The notes: generated from the letters alone by a model not told the origin. Shown: positions 45,627 through 57,194, counted from the stretch's first letter. The stretch is 64,000 nt of DNA from Ophioderma brevispina (GCA_023653785.1 JAMKCH010084951.1:1-64000), one strand, 5' to 3'. Numbers and translations: made by a program.

Positions 45627-46070
45627 GTACTCAGGACACATCTCTGACAACTGGTTAACCACATGCAATACAGAAAAATATTTCCATATTCATATGACCC
45701 AATTGTCAACTAATCCAGTTGTCACACTGACAAAATTAAGTTTCCTTCCTCATTATGAAACACTAGGTATCGCATCTAGGCGGAAGCAATTAGATCCACG
45801 AATATTCACACGGTCTCGATGCCAAAGTTTTCTTGAGATTCATGCGAGGCATCATGTTACTTTTGATCAGAGCTATCTGGGGTATCTGGTTGAATTTATC
45901 TCAAATATTGCAGTGTATTGTATATTGCTTAACTCGTTGGACCCTGTATATAATTTCTGATGATAAGAGAAGAAAATTTTTATTTTTGTTGTCCAAAAAA
46001 TTCATTACCATATTTGTAATCAGCATAGAAAATGCATTCAAATGAGTACAAACAAGCCTAGTCTAAGGTC
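45627..46070. other. Unassigned DNA
   Basis: No gene recognised. The last ~50 bases ('aatgcattcaaatgagtaca' + 'aacaagcctag') are shared with 55.49-55.54 kb, upstream of a related hairpin arm. Confidence 0.45.
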
Positions 46071-46135
46071 AGTGGTTTTGAGATGGCTTCCCAAATGACC
46101 TGCAGTCATTTGGGAAGCCATCTCAAAACACCACT
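46071..46135. repeat. Long near-perfect hairpin
   Basis: The left arm 46071-46099 ('agtggttttgagatggcttc' + 'ccaaatgac') pairs with 46105-46135 through a 5-nt loop. The only defect is a two-base bulge ('ca') near the base. Single-arm relatives with the same 'tttgggaagccatctcaaaa' word occur near 11.07 and 55.55 kb, so it belongs to a repeat family rather than being a unique gene. Confidence 0.88.
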
Positions 46136-46931
46136 AATAATATGTGTGTAACAACCTGTACAGGATCTACCAGGGTAAGGTTAAAGCACTACATGAGAAA
46201 GAAAACTGCCACACTTGTTGGAGTAAAGCTCTCTGTATTTTTGTTATTATTATTTGTTTTATTTATTCAACTGGCAATTGTGATAAAAATATAATTGGTG
46301 CTATACAGTGAGCCAACATGATTTATGATTATTATTCAACTGGTACAGCTGGCATGTGAGCATTTGGTTTCTTACTGCATAACATCATGTTACATATGAG
46401 AAGCACCATCAATCGACTGGCTGCATGTGTGGTGGGGCCAAAATCATATAGCCGGATAGAACTTGCAAGTAGGCACTAATGCAAATTTATTGCTAAAAAT
46501 ATACACTTGGGTGTCTAGTGAAAGAATCCACCTGGTGCCACCTTGGCACCCTTGGGCATGAGAGTTATTGAGGTCACAGGTCATGTAAGGGTTACACTTC
46601 CAAAATGCATCAAGTTTTTTTCTGCTGATCTAAGTTTCAGTCATTCAATTCACATTTCACTTTGATTAGATATCTGAAGTTCACTTAAAACATTCTTGTG
46701 CAATTCTACTTACAGAACAGGGGTTTTATGGTGTACTGCAATGTATGTGTACTTGTAGTGGAATGAGGCCAACAGACTGAGTTCTTTGAAGCTAATGGCA
46801 GTCTAAAAACAACCATCACCCTCACCATCTCGCCACCACCATCCCAAGATTAGGATTAGGTTAGAGACACCATGCCACCCTATTCTTAACCCTATGCAAT
46901 TTACTTGTATCTAGACTCACAAGCAATTTAA

Positions 46932-47261
46932 AGGGGGATGACCAAATTATGAGGTTTATGAAGAATGACCTTGATCCCAAACCCCATCTGTAAGTTTCAT
47001 GCCAATATTTTAATCCCTTTTGATGTGAAAGTGCAGATGTGATTTTGTACATCTCATAGAATACCCTGTAAAATTAGCATTGGTTTACCAAAATGTGGCA
47101 CATATTTGCTCATAATATCCAAACCAAACACCATTTAGCTCTAAGATTTCACAGGGTAAATGAGAAAAATAGTAGCTTTCTTTAGATTTCAAACTTTCCA
47201 CAACTTCCAGTAAAATCAGGGGTTCTGAGGAAGAGGCTATTAGTATTTGGGCCACGGACCT
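46932..47261. mobile_element. TTAA-flanked MITE, family I, copy 1
   Basis: A 330-bp element between TTAA at 46928-46931 and 47262-47265, with ends AGGGGGATGACC and 'gggccacggacct'. Shared with copy 2 are 'ccaaaccccatctgtaagtt', 'tttaatcccttttgatg', 'gattttgtacatctcataga', 'gatttcacagggtaaatgag' + 'aaaaatagtagct', and 'cttccagtaaa'. Confidence 0.85.
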
Positions 47262-47287
47262 TTAAACAAAAGAAAAATACATGCCAC

Positions 47288-47815
47288 AATAAGGCTTTTC
47301 ACACTGAGCCAGTGATCGATCGACTTTGCGATCGATCGCCGTTTTTGAAGACTAGTGCAGCCGTTTTCTGAATATTAGAAGCGCATGCGCAATAGCGCCT
47401 TAGTTACGATGTAAAAGTTTTCCAAAAGAAAGGATTTAATGGGCTGCTGCTCTCACGAATACTTCTTTTTGAGGCATTTATGGCAGTGTTGTAATTGACT
47501 TTTTAAATGCTGAGCTACATGGCCATCTTCTAAGTGATATGACTTGTCACCTTGGTTTGTTTCCGCACAGAAATTGTGAGTTTTCCGTTCATAAAATTGA
47601 ACGGACTGAGTAAGGAAATTCAAAATGGCGGATAGACTCTTACGTAAGTGAATTTATTGGGTGAATGTGTGCCGTTATTTGAGGAAGCACAACGGCGATA
47701 TGTGTGTCAGAGTTTGCGAATTATTATAATGAATTTTGGGGCTGGTTTGAAGTCTACAGATAGCGATCGATCGCAAAAGTCGATCGATCACCGGCTCAGT
47801 GTGAAAAGCCTTATT
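47288..47815. mobile_element. MITE with ~50-bp near-perfect TIRs and promoter-like interior
   Basis: A 528-bp element. AATAAGGCTTTTCACACTGA + 'gcc.gtgatcgatcgacttt' + 'gcgatcgatcgc' occurs at the left and, inverted, at the right, with only two differences (one substitution, one T indel) over ~52 bp. This suggests a young insertion. TA may be the target duplication. The interior contains GCGCATGCGC (47381-47390) and 'aaaatggcgg' followed by an ATG and 'ttacgtaagtg', a good 5' splice-site match. No transposase frame. Confidence 0.85.
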
Positions 47816-48276
47816 ATCTCTGTAAACACAACCAAATAAACATGGGAAAGATATGCAGAGGTCATACAGATATAGTTCAGAAATAACATTTACTATACCA
47901 TAACCCATTTTTTATTTCCCTTAGTATGAAAAACCCAAATCCAATTCCCTAACAGTTTTAACATAAGAGCGAGTTGTCAAATATACCTTGCAACATAGAT
48001 GATTGCAAGCCGCAGTCAAAACAAAACAAAGAAACTAGGGCATTCAAGAGAGGGGGAGGAATTACTTGACATGATGAAATGTCTCACTTGCCCCTCAAGA
48101 CTATCGATACTTTATGCCGATATCACCGACATTCCTCGTAGACGTGTGTATGACAGCTGTAGACAGGATGATTTGCAGGTGATTCTAATGGGACCCTATG
48201 TAGGCTGCACGTGGCGGAATCTCAGGAGGTGCTATGGTGTTGGTAATATTAAGAGCAGATTGAACATTTAGCTAGT
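47816..48276. other. Unassigned DNA with one short motif-less frame
   Basis: A 90-codon plus-strand frame (47999-48271) has somewhat coding-like composition (ADITDIPRRRVYDSCRQDDL). I cannot connect it with any family, and no splice signals or homologous neighbour support it. Confidence 0.3.
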
Positions 48277-48280
48277 TTAA

Positions 48281-48905
48281 GATGCATTTTGTGATTATAG
48301 CACCTTCTCATTTTTATGGTTCATCAAATATCATTAAAGGCTGTCTCAGAGATTTCAAAATATTATTTTTGTGTAGTAATTAAAAATAGTCATCTAGAAC
48401 TAAAGATAGTCACCTCAAATGCTTAATTCCAAAGTTAGAGATGAATCTGATTTTTCATTTTCATGCAGTAAACATTTATACACAGTATAACAGTGCCATA
48501 CGATACCGTGTATAACAAAAATTCCGGATCCGGAATTTGATAACAAAGTTGTGATTTTCTATATGAATTTAGCTTAGTTATTTCACACAGTGATTAGTAT
48601 ATGGACAAGCATTGTGTACATGCAAAAAACATGATTAGTTTGAAAATTGATTCAGCCCTTAAGAAAAGCTTATTCCCATATTTCAGTTGATTCTGATCAT
48701 GCGTTTTGTTGATGTGAGCAAATGTTGGCATTACATTGGCCCATGGGTTACACTGTGAAATAATTTCTGGCTGTTTATGAACAGCACATACAAAATTGCA
48801 CGTAATCAAATTTGACACACATAGCACTGAGGCTAACAATTCAGATGATATGAAAATCTCAAGGCAAGTCGAAGGGGATAAGACTGTGGCTCACGAAATG
48901 CCCAT
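48281..48905. mobile_element. TTAA-flanked MITE, family G, copy 2 with internal insertion
   Basis: Between TTAA at 48277-48280 and 48906-48909. The left end 'gatgcattttgtgattatag' + 'caccttct' and the right 'ggctcacgaaatgccca' match copy 1. At 625 bp it is about 300 bp longer than copy 1. The extra DNA lies at about 48340-48600 and contains the perfect 20-bp palindrome at 48519-48538, so a secondary insertion is likely. Confidence 0.8.
48519..48538. repeat. Perfect 20-bp palindrome
   Basis: AAATTCCGGATCCGGAATTT is identical to its reverse complement. It lies in the extra segment of the family G copy. Confidence 0.9.
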
Positions 48906-48997
48906 TTAACAAAAACAATCACAGTGAATTTGGTCAAAGGTGCAAAGAACTTAACACTCAATCTCGAGTTACAGTTGGACATTTCATTTCGATTTAA

Positions 48998-49312
48998 GAA
49001 TATGAAGTTTTCATCTTGATAGATTGGCCTTCACTCCAAAACCCCATCTGTAAAGTTTTTGTGCCGATATTTCAATCCGTTTTGATGCGAGAGCTAAAAA
49101 CGTGATTTTGTACACTCCATAGAGTACTGTGTAAAATTAATATTGGTCGACCAAAGTGGGGCAAATTTTCACTCATAACTTCCAAACCAAACATCCTTTG
49201 GCTCTAAGATTTCACAGGGTAAATGAGAAAAATAGTAGCTTGCTTCTGATACCAAAATGTTCACCACTTCCAGTAAACTCTACGAGGCTATTAGCGATCG
49301 GGCCATGGACCT
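48998..49312. mobile_element. TTAA-flanked MITE, family I, copy 2
   Basis: A 315-bp element between TTAA at 48994-48997 and 49313-49316, colinear with copy 1 at 46.93 kb and in the same orientation. The left terminus is decayed ('gaatatgaag' instead of 'agggggatga'). The right end 'gggccatggacct' is conserved. Confidence 0.82.
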
Positions 49313-49316
49313 TTAA

Positions 49317-50068
49317 TTTGCCCAAATTTTGACCTACAATCTTGTGCAAAACTGTTGTGGTCTGGTCACCACTGACTTGTACATGAACTTCACATTAGCA
49401 AGTTGAGCTTAGCTATTCCAGATTGACTCACAGAATGACCTTGTGTAAACCTAATGTATGAAAACTAGCATAATATTTGCATTATATCCTACAGCTCTGT
49501 AAATCGGTTCTCCCCCAAGACCTCTTGCCTCATGTCTGACCACAAGTCATTTTCATCTTTACTTCTTAAACAAAGGCTATAGGGGATTTACACAAATCTT
49601 GCACCTGCATAATAAAATAATGGTATTCCTGACCTTAAAACGATGATCCAACCAAACCAAACTATGCCTGTTTGTTTCACCAGATTCTGCAACTTTCATA
49701 GGCATACTACTACTCAGACATTTGAACTGAAGATCCACCAATTCTCATAAAACTGTAACAAGAAAAGCTCCAATTCTATGGCAAGAAAAATTACATTCTG
49801 TTAATCACTACAGAACTTCTCTGAAATATTTTGGATGCATTTTTGATGCATACACACACTCTACTATTCTGGAGAAGGGCTATCTCAGTAGAGTGCCTAG
49901 GGCATTGAAGGGTCGATGATACAGAAGTCTTGGTCATCCCTTTGAGGCTTAAGACATAGATCGGGTCATAACTGAGATACTAATAGCCATCAGCTTGCAG
50001 TTAAGTGTACTGACTACACGCCCTTGGATGGTTTTTTTATATATCCCATAAGTGATTAACCACCACTA
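49317..50068. other. Unassigned DNA
   Basis: No gene or element recognised. Confidence 0.4.
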
Positions 50069-50072
50069 TTAA

Positions 50073-50370
50073 GGGCATTTCGTGATCCAATCCTTGTTCC
50101 CCCGACTTAGCTAAAAATTTGAGATTTTGATATATCTGAACTTAGCTCAGTAATCCATGTGTGCCCAATCTTACATGCAAATTTGCAATTTTGTTATTTT
50201 CTTGTCCTATAAGACAAAAATACAGCACAGTGAGCCTATGGAACCATGGGAAATGAGCGATGCTCATAACACAACCACAAGATCGGGATCAGCTCAATTG
50301 TGAGAAAGCTTTTCTCAAGGATATCTAGTTCAATGACTAAAACAAGATGCTTAAATCATAAAATGCACAT
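50073..50370. mobile_element. TTAA-flanked MITE, family G, copy 3
   Basis: A 298-bp element between TTAA at 50069-50072 and 50371-50374. It reads in inverse orientation to copy 1: 'gggcatttcgtgatccaatc', 'aatttgagattttgatat', 'agcctatggaaccatgggaa', 'aagatcgggatcagctcaat' and 'gagaaagcttttctcaagga'. Confidence 0.85.
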
Positions 50371-50374
50371 TTAA

Positions 50375-52004
50375 ATGGGAGTACATAACCATTTGCAAAT
50401 AAAAATGAAGGTTATCCTTTGGCATGCAGGAGTCCGGTGGACTAAAAAAACTTTTTTCATCAAATGACACAGTTTTAAACATCAAATATCATGACCATAT
50501 TTGAAATCAAGTACAAATTGAATTCAAATGAGTCCTGACATTCCTAGTCTTTTGTCAATGGTTTTTAAGATTTCTCCCAAAATAATTTGAGACATCAAAC
50601 AAAATCACCAATGGCTCTTCTCAGCTTTATCCCTTTTAGATGGGCGTAATTTTGACGGAAAGCTTTACCCAGTGCAAAATCAGGTTTTTTTAAGAGACAT
50701 AATTATGTGAATCTTTCATTGGATCTTTAAATGCAGCAGTAAACCTTTTTCTCCATCATTTTGGTTGGTTGTGGGCACGATATATTTTGGGTCTTTGGCT
50801 ATATTCCTCTTTCACCTTATATCATTGACACTGGAATTTTAAAAATTCCAGTAAATTCTAACATGTTACCTTTATTTCTAAAGTATATTTTTAAATAGTT
50901 TTATTAATGAATAAATATACGGTACGCATACAATAATCATCTGTCAGTTTTGAATTGAAGGCAAATGAAAATAGTATCTTTTTATTGAATTACAGAAACA
51001 AAGTACCGACTGTTTAAATGATGTTCACCAATTCCACCTACTCCACTGCAATTTAGAAACATAATCCCAAGAGAAAAAGAGTGCTCTCTTATTTTCATAC
51101 ATGCCGGCAAATATCTATTAATAAAAATGAAATTGGCAAATATCGTTTCATTAATACACGCCTATGCATGGGAGTGAAATTTCATTCCCTAGATTACCAT
51201 GATAATGAAAATAAATTTAAGCCCAAAACCGGGTTTCTCTCATCGCACTTTGCGTGATGTCGAACCAGACCTTCGCCGTTTGGCTGCATGCCCTTAAGCA
51301 TGCGACAACCCGTCTTCAAGAAAGCAAATGTATACTATCACCAATTTTTGCAGGGTTAATTTTGAGCATTTTGGTACAGCCAAACCTTGGAGAATGATGG
51401 AGCAGCTTTTTTTTTAACTACCAGCCTAGCCTGTTGTAGGTTCCGTGTTTCAGTGTATGCTGGAACCTGAAGACTTGAATTTTTACCATGCTATCACACC
51501 AAAGATCATTTTATTCTCTGTTTTTAACCTCATCATTATCATCGTTCGGTTTTGGGGCAGGCCGACTGACCTTTCCAAAATTGCTGCGAGTCAGAGCTAC
51601 GATTGTAAGTGGTCTTCGGTCGCAACATTTTTTCACTATCCCCAAACAGTACTGACATCATGCTTAACTACAATACTAACATCACATTAATCAAAAAAAC
51701 AATAAAATACCTCCCCTTCGAAACTGAAAACGTCCTGCACTTAAATTGAAAAAAGTTACATTTTTGCAAGTGGTATTTCAAACCAAATTGAAGAATGGGA
51801 ATAAGTAGAGTCTGGACAGAAGTAGAAGGCAGGGCAGAAGTAAAAATTACTTGACATCAAAAAATGTGTTTTGTTGGTAAACACTTGAGCAGGGGCCAAT
51901 GAAACAAATGTGGGGGACACTGTAAATATGACAAATGATACAAGACTTATTGGAAACCCATTTATCTGCTTATACACAGTGGACAAAAGTTTAAATGCAA
52001 GACC
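50375..52004. other. Unassigned DNA
   Basis: Contains a short inverted repeat 'ctggaattttaaaaattcca' + 'g' at 50831-50851. No gene is recognised; the short frame at 51445-51690 has no known motif. Confidence 0.4.
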
Positions 52005-52008
52005 TTAA

Positions 52009-52371
52009 AGAGAAATGAGGAGTTTCCAGAAAGAAGCGCCCCTATTTTTTTTAACCAGGTTTTTTGCATATTTGGAATGTTTCCAGTGGTTATAGATCTA
52101 CTGAAGTGAATAGCCAAATATTTGCCAATCTTATGTAATAAGATGATGAAGCATTAGTTCTGACGTGCAACAACAGAAAATCAAAGCATGGTTTTCTATG
52201 GTGACGATTACAATATCCGGCAAGTTTTTTAAAACAAAAGTTTGCAGTTTTATTTGTATTGTTTGTTCAATAAACCTTCGAAATGTTCTCGGTGAGATGT
52301 AGCTGGTCTACGACTGATCAGTGCATTGGGGAGAGAAATCTGTATCCTCAAAAAAAAAATCCTCCGTTACT
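52009..52371. mobile_element. TTAA-flanked MITE, family K, copy 2
   Basis: A 363-bp element between TTAA at 52005-52008 and 52372-52375, colinear and in the same orientation as copy 1 at 19.2 kb: 'gagtttccagaaagaagcgc', 'ttgcatatttggaatgtt', 'tatgtaataagatgatgaag', 'cagaaaatcaaagcatgg' and 'aaaatcctccgttact'. Confidence 0.85.
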
Positions 52372-52426
52372 TTAACGTTAAACCACAATAATGTGTGATT
52401 ATGAACAAATAAGACCAGGCACCTAA

Positions 52427-52672
52427 GGGAGGGAGTACATTATTTACGCCGGGGGGGGGGGGGGTGGAGGATTTGAGGGTGGAAACCCAAAAAACTTTTT
52501 GTGGAAGAGGAGGGGAAGTGGAAATTTGTTAAATGGGGAGGAAATTTAGCATGATCAATGGGGGGAGTGTGAAATTTTTGAACAGGAAGCCGAGGGGGGA
52601 ACGCGCAAAATTTTTGCCGAAAAAAAAAAAGTTGAAATCCTCCATTCCCCCGGCATAATAATGACCGCTCCC
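52427..52672. mobile_element. PIF/Harbinger-like MITE, G-rich
   Basis: A 246-bp element flanked by TAA (52424-52426 and 52673-52675). The left end GGGAGGGAGTACATTATTTA then 'cgccgggggg' is inverse to the right 'ccccggcataataatgacc' + 'gctccc'. 'tggaggattt' next to the left end matches 'aaatcctcca' next to the right one. It contains a run of ~16 G at 52451-52466. Confidence 0.82.
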
Positions 52673-52675
52673 TAA

Positions 52676-53560
52676 CCAACCCAGAGTTTTGAAAGAGGTT
52701 AGTTCCTGGAAGGTATAATGAATGCCCCGATCACAGGCGTGAAGGTCCTGTGAACAGGGCGAAAGGGTGAAAACAGGACTAATTTAGCACAAATGTCAAT
52801 TTGTTTCTTCCCCACATTTTCCAATAAAAAATTCTGACGGGGGAAATCTGGCCCCCTGTCACCAAGCTCTATACCTGCTACACACCACATCCCATTCCAA
52901 CATAATACACACTTCATATTATCCTTAATCAAATTGCACACTCTTATTGTTTCCGTGAAGCTTTGGTGACCACCATTGCGGCGTGGTGAAATATTACAAC
53001 ACAAAAGGTCTAAGGTTTAAAACATTTCCAGCGATGATATCAAATGTTAAGATGTGTTGGAGCACAATGCAATAAGCTACTAAACCATAATAGCCTCATA
53101 TAACAGACATTTTGTTATTAAGGTGGTGGAAAACCGTTGCTCTTTTCTCAATTATTTTTCAAATATAAGAGTGGGAATATAGTAATTCACCACAATTGGC
53201 AAACTTCTGGTAGGGGTTTTTATTTATTTATACTATGCCACTGTTTTATGATTTTGGACAGTCACTTGATGTTCAGAATGACATTGTTTGCTTTTAAAGT
53301 GGTTTATTGATATCATAATAAACTCAGAGGCTGAACACTATGCATATGAACACTCTGAAGTCTAAATATATAGCTGCTAGGGTGTACCATAATATCATAA
53401 AAAGCACTTCTCTAAACCTCAACCTCCGAATCATCTCAATAGGTGTAACTACAAGGGCATTCAGCAATCAAGTACTTGCTATATGTTGGCTACATCTCTC
53501 TTAGATACCCCAGAAAAAATTGTGGGTTTTTAGTGAGTTTTCAGCATGTTTGAAGGAGGG
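52676..53560. other. Unassigned DNA
   Basis: No gene recognised. The 101-codon minus-strand frame at 52699-53004 has no motif I know. Confidence 0.4.
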
Positions 53561-53564
53561 CGGG

Positions 53565-53640
53565 GGGGGCTGGTGTAGTGGTTGCATTTGCCACTTTCGC
53601 TGATCCTTAGCCTCAACCCCACTTGTCGCCCATCACACCT
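53565..53640 (+). repeat. Degenerate tRNA-like (SINE head) segment
   Basis: 'ggctggtgtagtggttgca' resembles an A box region, and 'tagcctcaaccccacttg' stands where a B box would be, but with key bases changed. Low confidence; no SINE tail is recognised. Confidence 0.3.
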
Positions 53641-55148
53641 GAGAATTATTGATCATTAAGAAACCTTGGTATTTTTTCCATCTCAATCTATCTCAATTCT
53701 CTCTCAAAATATTTTGATTTACAGCTAGGGTACTGGAAAGAATTTGTACAGTACTCTTGGGGCTAGTTAATACAACAATGGTCGCCGTCGCTCACATGGT
53801 AGCCAGATTCATATGAAACTTTGGAATTGAAGTATTTTGGTGACGGCCCTTCCTATGAAATGAAAAAAGTCTGTTTTGATCGGGTGGGGCACAGACCTTT
53901 AAATTTACCGCATTATCTGCATTTGCAAAATTGGGTTTTTGCCTTCCATAAGTTCCTAATGTTTGTAAATAACAATGGCTTCATGTCTTTTATGCAATCT
54001 CAGCTGATTAATCAAATCTATCTCTCCCCTTTTTCAACCACGTGTAAATGCACTCTCCTCTGCACCCTCGGATACATTGGTAAATTCAGCTTTTGCAACT
54101 TATGAATTCCTTTTTCTGGCTTGAACCATGAAGCCTGAACTCCTACCGATTTTGGTGCGAGAACACAAACAAAACCCCCTGATTAACCTTTAACAAACAT
54201 GCCACTGGTCAATGTTTTAATCTATCCCTTCTTTGAACTAAAACTCCTTCGGATTAAAACTGATATCACAATCACCCTAATAAAATGCCTCATTTGAATT
54301 TAGAGGTGCTTCCTGTGCATAAAAACTGAAGCAGGACCTATTATCAAGATTTTCCGATACTTGGTCCACGCAGCAATGCCGGTTAACATATACCACGTAC
54401 CGGATGGTACACGGTCAATTTGGTAGCGAGGTGGCATTTATTGCTATAGCATTTATACCTTTGGCTATAAGCGGTGGCTATTTATATTATCCCGGCCGGC
54501 CTTTCATTTGGATTACTCCAATATAGGCAGTGGTCTTAGTCTTGTTTCTTCATTGCATTGGTCAACACTTTAAACCAATTAATTGATGGGGATAGTTATT
54601 GTTAAGGTTAACAGAAATTCACAATGGTGCATGGCAGTGTTTCTATACTTACAAAAAGCTTATTACTTAAATAAGCCTATAAATACTAAACCAGAATTAC
54701 TAAATTGATTGGTATAGCTGTTTAAACCTTTGAGGGCCTATATTATGTGCAAAAATATGTTCAATTTATTCCCACTATTTTTAATTAAAAACTAATACAT
54801 TTACAAACAAAAATATGTCATAGATTGATGGATTTTGCCAAATTCAGAACAATGCCCTGTAAAATTATTAACAAAATTTACAAACATAACTAAACATCAC
54901 TGCAGTATGTCCCAATTTCCTAAACATGTTTATATCCTAAACCTCTCACACTCATTTGCAAATTATGCCCTTGGAATAATTTTGGGTCACACCAACTATT
55001 CTACATTAAAATGGGTTTAGGGCAGACAAGCTTTGACACACTTGATATAAAATATGACCCAATATTTCTCATCCCCTTTGCTCACACAAGTTTGTTTCCA
55101 AAATGTGTATACTTTTCTTGCATGTATGATTCAAGCTTTGATAATAAA
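53641..55148. other. Unassigned DNA
   Basis: No gene supported. A 94-codon frame at 53821-54105 lacks any motif I recognise. The rest is AT-rich. Confidence 0.4.
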
Positions 55149-55436
55149 AGCACTATCAATGATTTACTCGAAAGAATCAAAATATTTGCAGAAATAGCAT
55201 AAAAGTGAAGGATAAGCATGTAAGTTATTTTTTCCAAAAAAATATAAAAATGGGAAAGAAAGAGCAGTATTGCAAGATATCCCCTTTCAATTGGAAGAGT
55301 AATAATTAGCACATCCAATGCTATCTTTGCTTTTGGTCTATACTAAAAGGCTATGTTGGAATACTTATTGTTACAGGCATGATGCTAAAATCTGATTTTT
55401 TTTATTGTCCGGTTTAGCAAATCTGAGATAGTGCCA
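55149..55436. mobile_element. TTAA-type MITE, family J, copy 3
   Basis: The left end 'aagcactatcaatgatttac' and the right end 'atctgagatagtgcca', before TTAA at 55437-55440, are inverse. Shared with copy 2 are 'gaatcaaaatatttgcag', 'agcataaaagtgaagga', 'attgttacaggcatgatgct' + 'aaaatctgatttttt'. The left TTAA is decayed ('ataa'). Confidence 0.72.
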
Positions 55437-55489
55437 TTAAATTTCATTTCTCTCTAATTTTCATTCCATATTTAGAATCGGTATCAAAG

Positions 55490-55565
55490 ATGCATTCCAA
55501 TGAGTCCAAACAAGCCTAGCCTTAGATCAGTGGTTTTTTAGATTGCTTCCCAAAATACTGCAGAA
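55490..55565. repeat. Relative of the 46.07-kb hairpin repeat
   Basis: 'gcattccaatgagtccaaac' + 'aagcctagccttagatcagt' + 'ggttttttagattgcttccc' is colinear with 46.03-46.09 kb, including the flank before the hairpin. The second hairpin arm is missing here. Confidence 0.65.
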
Positions 55566-56650
55566 TTATGTGTTATAACATATACACAATTAGCCTTGTT
55601 CAAGGCGCTCTATCAACTTCATTCACTGGTTCACACGTCTGATACAAATAATGTCACAGATCATATTAGGCAGAAATCATGCGAGGAGTGGAGCATATTT
55701 CCCCTCCCTAAACTAAAGAAATAGCAATACCATGGCAAAAATTCAAGCATCTAATTTGATGGCTCTAATTCCACCTGGCCTATGTTCCATGCACCTGGCC
55801 TATGGAGCCTTCCAGTAGCAAGTTCAATAAATTTCACTCAGGCAGAGCCACAGCACCTGACCACAATAGGTATTTGTGGTTTTATACCAAGACTAGCAGG
55901 CTCCTAGATCCAGTGTGCACAACAGACCACCAAGGAGTATACCAATTTATTTTTTTTATTGAATCTTTCTCTAGACAAGGTAGCCCCTTCAATGCTAAAG
56001 CACTGATTTCAAACCTGCAAACACAATGTTTAAAATAATTGAGAATAAATGTCAATAAAAAAATTAGCAAGTTTGTCAGGTTCTTAGCAGACAGCCTTGA
56101 ACGAGGCTAATATACAATCTACAAGATTTGACAGGGGTGAAGGACAAGAACAGTTACAAAGCAAAATAATCCGGCCCTGGGTGTTACATTTGACTTTCTC
56201 AGATAACAGATCACACCCACACATTTATCACGCAACTCCATTTCCAAGAGATTTGAGAAGTCTTAATGAGGAATTTGAAGGTAGAAACAACCTGTAATAG
56301 TCATAAAAGAGCTGCTCACATCAGTACCATTAAAGACAACATCATGAGACATTGGCTTGTAAATCATGAGTCTCCACCAATTGAAATACCCTCTTGATTT
56401 TAGCTTACATGCCTGGTTACCATATTTAATTGCTCATAATATACAATTAAACCACATGGCTCCAGTGATAACCTTCATCTTTAGTTGTAGGAATTGGTGT
56501 ACATAATGGTGTGTTACCTTCAAAACTTGCTATCTAATGTAGAGAACATTTGCATGATACATAAAAATAGCTAGCATTAGGATCTGTATCTGCTCGCTGC
56601 CTAACAGTAGACTGTAGATTTGGAAGTGCTGAAATGGTATGTTACCACGA
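55566..56650. other. Unassigned DNA
   Basis: No gene supported. A tandem 'ccacctggcctatg' / 'gcacctggcctatg' pair occurs at 55771-55806. Confidence 0.4.
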
Positions 56651-56653
56651 TAA

Positions 56654-57073
56654 GGCCTAAAGAAAATTGTTTGATTGGCGTAACCCGACCGACCCTATTT
56701 TTACCGCCGACCCTAAATATTTTTATTTTTTTGTGTGAAAAAAAAAAGGTTTAAAAACCACGTAAAACAAATATTTTCATATGTGAGGGTTTTCCATCAT
56801 GTTTTACTGATATATGGTCATGAAAACGCTGAAATGCAAAAACAGGAATTTAATGACGTCATACTTCGGTACTCTAAAGGATTGCAGGACATTCAAAATG
56901 ACAAATAAAAAGATGTGTTACAGAAAAAGTGAAGATGTGCCATTTGTTTTTGTATGTGTGTCATATATTTTGTGTTCTGGTATGTGAAACATAAAAAAAA
57001 AAAAAAAAATCTGACCTACCTACCCTATTTTTTTTCTATGTTACGCCAATCAAACCATTTTTTTTTCTAGGCC
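56654..57073. mobile_element. PIF/Harbinger-like MITE, family M, copy 2
   Basis: A 420-bp element flanked by TAA (56651-56653 and 57074-57076). The left end GGCCTAAAGAAAATTGTTTG + 'attggcgtaac' is inverse to the right 'gttacgccaatcaaaccat' + 'ttttttttctaggcc'. Subterminal 'ccgaccgaccctattttt' and 'ctacctaccctattttt' also pair. It resembles the 422-bp copy at 42.96 kb in length, A/T runs and 'cggtcgg' words, although the tips differ at a few bases. Confidence 0.85.
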
Positions 57074-57194
57074 TAATTGGGCTAATGATTTGCCATCTAC
57101 AGATCGTCATTAGGAAGACATGTATTATTACATTCATTATTTGCTTCCTAGTAGATACCAAGTGGAAATGATGGCTAGTATAAGACCAGTTATC

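Noticed and set aside
47999..48271. 90-codon frame as a possible exon
   Set aside because: Composition is mildly coding-like, but nothing identifies it and it ends at the border of a MITE; not enough evidence to call.
53821..54105. 94-codon frame as a small gene
   Set aside because: No recognisable motif, splice context or homologous copy; length is within chance for this composition.
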